A stretch of DNA of 7,406 bases from JAUIAI01 sp049680625. GTDB lineage: Bacteria; Pseudomonadota; Gammaproteobacteria; Burkholderiales; Burkholderiaceae_E. The DNA lies in assembly GCA_049680625.1 (NCBI GenBank), contig JBAUID010000200.1, positions 1 to 7,406 of the forward strand, read 5' to 3'. Positions 5,129 through 7,406 of the stretch are shown piece after piece. The notes under the pieces are model-generated. The model made no database searches, had not been told where the DNA came from, and saw only the letters and a program-made list of their open reading frames with translations. Position numbers and translations under genes: made by a program. The first letter of the stretch is position 1, and the number at the start of each line of letters is the position of its first letter.

Positions 5129-6354
5129 GTTTGCAGAGTAACCCGGGCAAATTTGCGCTTTCCAACCTGCAGCACGTAGGTGCCGGCTTCAAGCTGGGTA
5201 TCACGATCGGTCACTTTTTCGCCATCGACCCGGACACCACCTTGCTTGATATTTCGAATGGCTTCGCTGGTCGACGGCGCCAGCCCGGCTTGTTTGATCA
5301 AAGCCGGCATCGCAATAGGCAGACCCTGGATGGTGAGCTCCGGCATATTTTCCGGCATCTTTCCATGACGAAAGCGGGCTTCAAATTCGTCCAGCGCATT
5401 GGACGCGCTGGCATCACCATGAAAGCGGCCGACAATCTCGCGCGCCAGTAGTACTTTGGCATCGCGCGGGTTTTTGCCCGCGTCGCACTGGGATTTAAGC
5501 TTATTGATTTGCGTCATTGGCAGGGTGGACAGCAATTCAAAATAGCGCCACATCAACACATCGGATATTGACATGATCTTGCCAAACATCTCACCCGGTT
5601 GATCAGTAATTGCGATGTAGTTGCCCTTGGATTTGGACATCTTCTCAACGCCGTCCAAACCTTCAAGCAAAGGCGTGGTCAGAATGCATTGGGGCTTCTG
5701 GCCGTATTCTTTCTGCAATTCCCGGCCAACCAGTAGATTGAATTTCTGATCCGTGCCACCCAATTCGAGATCCGACTCAAGCGCAACGGAGTCATAACCC
5801 TGCATCAGCGGATACAAGAACTCGTGCACTGAAATTGGCAACCCGGACTTATAACGCTTGGTAAAATCGTCGCGCTCCATCATTCGCGCAACCGTATAAC
5901 GGGCGGCCAGTTGAATCATGCCACGTGCGCCCAGCTTGTCACCCCATTCGGAGTTATAACGGATCTCGGTTTTGTCAGCGTCCAGCACCAGGCTTGCCTG
6001 CTTAAAATACGTCTGCGCATTGGCTTCGATTGCTTCCCGGGTAAGCGCCGGCCTGGTTGCATTGCGGCCTGATGGATCACCAATCATTGCGGTGAAATCA
6101 CCGATCAGAAAAATGACCGTATGGCCCATGTCCTGGAACTGACGCATTTTGTTCAGCACAACCGTGTGACCCAGGTGCAGGTCAGGAGCGGTTGGGTCCA
6201 ACCCCAGTTTTATCCGCAAGGGTTTGCCACTTTTCTCGCTGGCTACCAGCTTGTCCAGCCATTCAGATTCAACAAGCAATTCGTCACATCCACGCAACGA
6301 CGTCTGCATCGCCAGACGGACGGTGTCGTTTATGTGCTCATTTGTGCCGTTCAT
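5125..6354 (-). CDS. tyrS: Tyrosyl-tRNA synthetase
   Basis: This class I aminoacyl-tRNA synthetase of 409 residues attaches tyrosine to tRNA-Tyr using ATP. The HIGH-type motif is HLGH at 60-63 (in DPTAPDLHLGH) and the KMSKS motif is at 238-242. The block LELGGTDQKFNLLVGRELQ and the C-terminal RNA-binding S4 domain (about 347-409, with GGVRVDGEKV) match the TyrZ-like bacterial form, which carries HLGH and has KMSKS late in the catalytic domain. The ATG at 6354 has GGGGA about 5 bases upstream and a promoter about 30 bases further up. It is the first gene of a tyrS-dtd-phosphatase cluster and is divergent from the M23-peptidase gene, an arrangement I recall from betaproteobacteria and Pseudomonas. 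Confidence 0.98.
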   Translation of the reverse strand: MNGTNEHINDTVRLAMQTSLRGCDELLVESEWLDKLVASEKSGKPLRIKLGLDPTAPDLHLGHTVVLNKMRQFQDMGHTVIFLIGDFTAMIGDPSGRNATRPALTREAIEANAQTYFKQASLVLDADKTEIRYNSEWGDKLGARGMIQLAARYTVARMMERDDFTKRYKSGLPISVHEFLYPLMQGYDSVALESDLELGGTDQKFNLLVGRELQKEYGQKPQCILTTPLLEGLDGVEKMSKSKGNYIAITDQPGEMFGKIMSISDVLMWRYFELLSTLPMTQINKLKSQCDAGKNPRDAKVLLAREIVGRFHGDASASNALDEFEARFRHGKMPENMPELTIQGLPIAMPALIKQAGLAPSTSEAIRNIKQGGVRVDGEKVTDRDTQLEAGTYVLQVGKRKFARVTLQT

Positions 6355-6386
6355 TTTGGTCCCCGGGTGTGACTGCTGGCGAATTT

Positions 6387-6414
6387 CGTATAATCAAAAG
6401 CAATGAATTGACAA
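6387..6414 (-). promoter_or_regulatory. Predicted sigma-70 promoter of tyrS
   Basis: On the minus strand TTGTCA (6414-6409, five of six consensus bases) and TATACG (6392-6387) are 16 bases apart. Transcription would start near 6380, giving a leader of about 25 bases with GGGGA before the tyrS ATG. The leader is too short for a T-box or other riboswitch. Confidence 0.6.
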
Positions 6415-6421
6415 TTGAACA

Positions 6422-6451
6422 CCAGAACCCATCCAAAAAGGAGGCTTCTGG
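6422..6451. other. Imperfect inverted repeat just upstream of the tyrS promoter
   Basis: On the plus strand CCAGAA (6422-6427) pairs with TTCTGG (6446-6451). Inside, CC (6429-6430) pairs with GG (6443-6444) and TCC (6432-6434) with GGA (6440-6442) around an AAAAA loop. That makes 11 pairs with one mismatch and one bulged A. The right arm contains the Shine-Dalgarno-like AAGGAGG (6438-6444). It could be an operator for tyrS or part of a small transcript; no T-run follows on either strand, so it is not a classic terminator. Confidence 0.5.
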
Positions 6452-6471
6452 GTCAAAATGTCGGGTGCGTT

Positions 6472-6527
6472 GCCTGAAACTAAGTGCATGAAGCGATTTG
6501 CAAGGAGTTTTCTTGGTAGTTTCAGGC
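6472..6527. other. Perfect 11-base inverted repeat in the tyrS/M23 intergenic region
   Basis: GCCTGAAACTA (6472-6482) is exactly reverse-complementary to TAGTTTCAGGC (6517-6527), with 34 bases between. The loop holds AGGAG (6503-6507), five bases before a TTG that would open a 12-codon frame ending at 6551. Function is unknown: candidates are a binding site, a small-RNA hairpin, or a leader structure for the downstream peptidase gene. Confidence 0.7.
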
Positions 6528-6542
6528 TCGTACCACGATAGT

Positions 6543-6598
6543 GTTGAATAAGAATTGTTGAATAAGAATTGAACTACAAGACTTGACGTACAAGACTG
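6543..6598. repeat. Four-unit 14-base repeat array
   Basis: Units 1 and 2 are identical and adjacent: GTTGAATAAGAATT at 6543-6556 and 6557-6570. Units 3 and 4, GAACTACAAGACTT (6571-6584) and GACGTACAAGACTG (6585-6598), are diverged but share TACAAGACT at the same 14-base step. Every second heptamer is AAGAMTK. The array is AT-rich compared with the genes and lies 136 bases before the M23 gene. The rest of 6599-6733 shows no strong promoter or other element that I could support. Confidence 0.85.
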
Positions 6599-6733
6599 AT
6601 AAATTAGCCACCCGCATAGCAACGGCTTTCCCGGCTATCAGCAATCTGTTGCCCATTTATCACCCAACGGGGCGACGCGCAGTCGGGATTCTAATGCCAT
6701 CGGATGGATAAAACGGATAGTAAGAGCATTTGA

Positions 6734-7406
6734 ATGCCCACTAACACAGCACGAACAGGACTTGCCGCCGTATTAGCCATGGGGGCAGCTGTTACCGCCT
6801 TTGGTGTTTCCGTACCAACCCATGGACGCGGCACCCCTGCAGATCAAATTGTCATCGACAAGTTACTGATCCCCGCTGCCCACGGCTCCGGAGTCCGTCG
6901 CCTGCCAGTCATTCTCGAGGTTCGGGAAGGCGATACCCTGGAAGGGCTATTGCGGTCCACCGGTGCCATGGACCAGGAGTTCTTCAACTTCCTCAGGACT
7001 GACAAAAACGCCCGCGTACTTCATGAACTCACCCCCGGCCGCCTCGTCATGGCCGAATTTGACACGATCGGACGCCTGCACCAGGTGCGCTATACACCGG
7101 GTCTTGATGATGACAGCCACCTGACCGGCAAAGTCACCCGGGTTCATGTGCGACGAGTCGACGGTGAGCTTAGTTCTGAAATCGAACCGATTGAACTGGT
7201 CCGCACGAGTCGCATCGCTTCGGCAACAATCGAAAACAGTTTGTTTGCCGCAACCGGAAAAGCTGGCATACCAGACACGATTGCCAGCCAGGTTGCTGAT
7301 ATTTTTGGGGGCGACGTGAACTTTGAGCGGGATATCCGCCGTGGTGATCAGCTCCGGGTTATTTACGAAGCCATGTTTGAACCGGACAGCCTCAGTGGCG
7401 AGATCG
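6734..7406 (+). CDS. M23-family cell-wall peptidase, N-terminal part (runs off window)
   Basis: The visible 224 residues match the N-terminal region of M23-type peptidoglycan endopeptidases (MepM/OapA/Csd3-like). An arginine followed by a hydrophobic stretch (about 8-27, TGLAAVLAMGAAVTAFGVSV) should be a signal peptide or anchor. A LysM/OapA-like domain follows (about 58-122), with VREGDTLEGLLRSTG and LTPGRLVMAEFDTIGRLHQVRY. The start of the second, Csd3-type domain is at about 160-224, with ENSLFAATGKAGIPD and ADIFGGDVNFERDIRRGDQLRVIYE. The catalytic zinc-binding domain would lie beyond the window, so activity cannot be confirmed. The ATG at 6734 directly follows an in-frame TGA (6731-6733), so no longer start exists; its Shine-Dalgarno is weak. 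The protein would act in the periplasm on murein cross-links. It is divergent from tyrS. Confidence 0.88.
   Translation, partial: MPTNTARTGLAAVLAMGAAVTAFGVSVPTHGRGTPADQIVIDKLLIPAAHGSGVRRLPVILEVREGDTLEGLLRSTGAMDQEFFNFLRTDKNARVLHELTPGRLVMAEFDTIGRLHQVRYTPGLDDDSHLTGKVTRVHVRRVDGELSSEIEPIELVRTSRIASATIENSLFAATGKAGIPDTIASQVADIFGGDVNFERDIRRGDQLRVIYEAMFEPDSLSGEI

Noticed and set aside
6389..6413. TATAAT and TTGACA-like strings on the plus strand as a promoter
   Set aside because: They are in the wrong order on the plus strand; the overlapping minus-strand boxes are in the correct order for tyrS.
6355..6420. Possible T-box or tyrosine-responsive leader before tyrS
   Set aside because: The predicted leader is only about 25 bases and no T-box sequence or terminator is present.
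6338..6622. Minus-strand open frame of 94 codons over the tyrS promoter region
   Set aside because: It overlaps the tyrS start, contains both inverted repeats and the 14-base array, and has no family resemblance.

Overview
The window looks like ordinary housekeeping chromosome from a betaproteobacterium, most likely Burkholderiales or a relative. This rests on the betaproteobacterial character of the GlyA and NrdR sequences, the glyA-nrdR pair, and an M23-peptidase gene divergent from tyrS-dtd-histidine phosphatase. Base composition is moderately GC-rich by eye. No insertion sequence, CRISPR array, tRNA or rRNA gene was seen.

Layout from left to right. A thiamine-diphosphate enzyme of the acetolactate synthase family (2-1714, +) converges on nrdR, and their stop codons overlap. 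The minus strand then carries nrdR (1711-2190) behind glyA (2256-3527). A 399-base gene-free stretch upstream of glyA (3528-3926) holds a promoter, a two-part RNA element recognised here as a ZTP (pfl-motif) riboswitch, and a block of 7-base repeats. Next comes a minus-strand cluster transcribed tyrS (5125-6354), dtd (4631-5128), then a histidine-phosphatase gene (3927-4607). A 379-base divergent region (6355-6733) has a tyrS promoter, two inverted repeats and a four-unit 14-base repeat array. The window ends inside a plus-strand gene for an exported M23-type cell-wall peptidase (6734 to edge).

How the genes work together. GlyA supplies glycine and 5,10-methylene-tetrahydrofolate. A ZTP riboswitch senses AICAR nucleotides (ZMP/ZTP), which build up when 10-formyl-tetrahydrofolate runs short, so its position before glyA fits known biology. 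nrdR, the repressor of ribonucleotide reductase genes, lies 65 bases behind glyA without an obvious terminator and may share this control. TyrS charges tRNA-Tyr and the translationally coupled Dtd removes D-amino acids from tRNA, a charging plus proofreading pair.

The most interesting features are non-coding. They are the ZTP riboswitch with an unusually long structured linker, heptamer repeats lying where its expression platform should be, a perfect 14-base duplication across the nrdR start codon that creates a five-codon upstream ORF, and related GTTGAAT-type heptamers in three separate intergenic regions.
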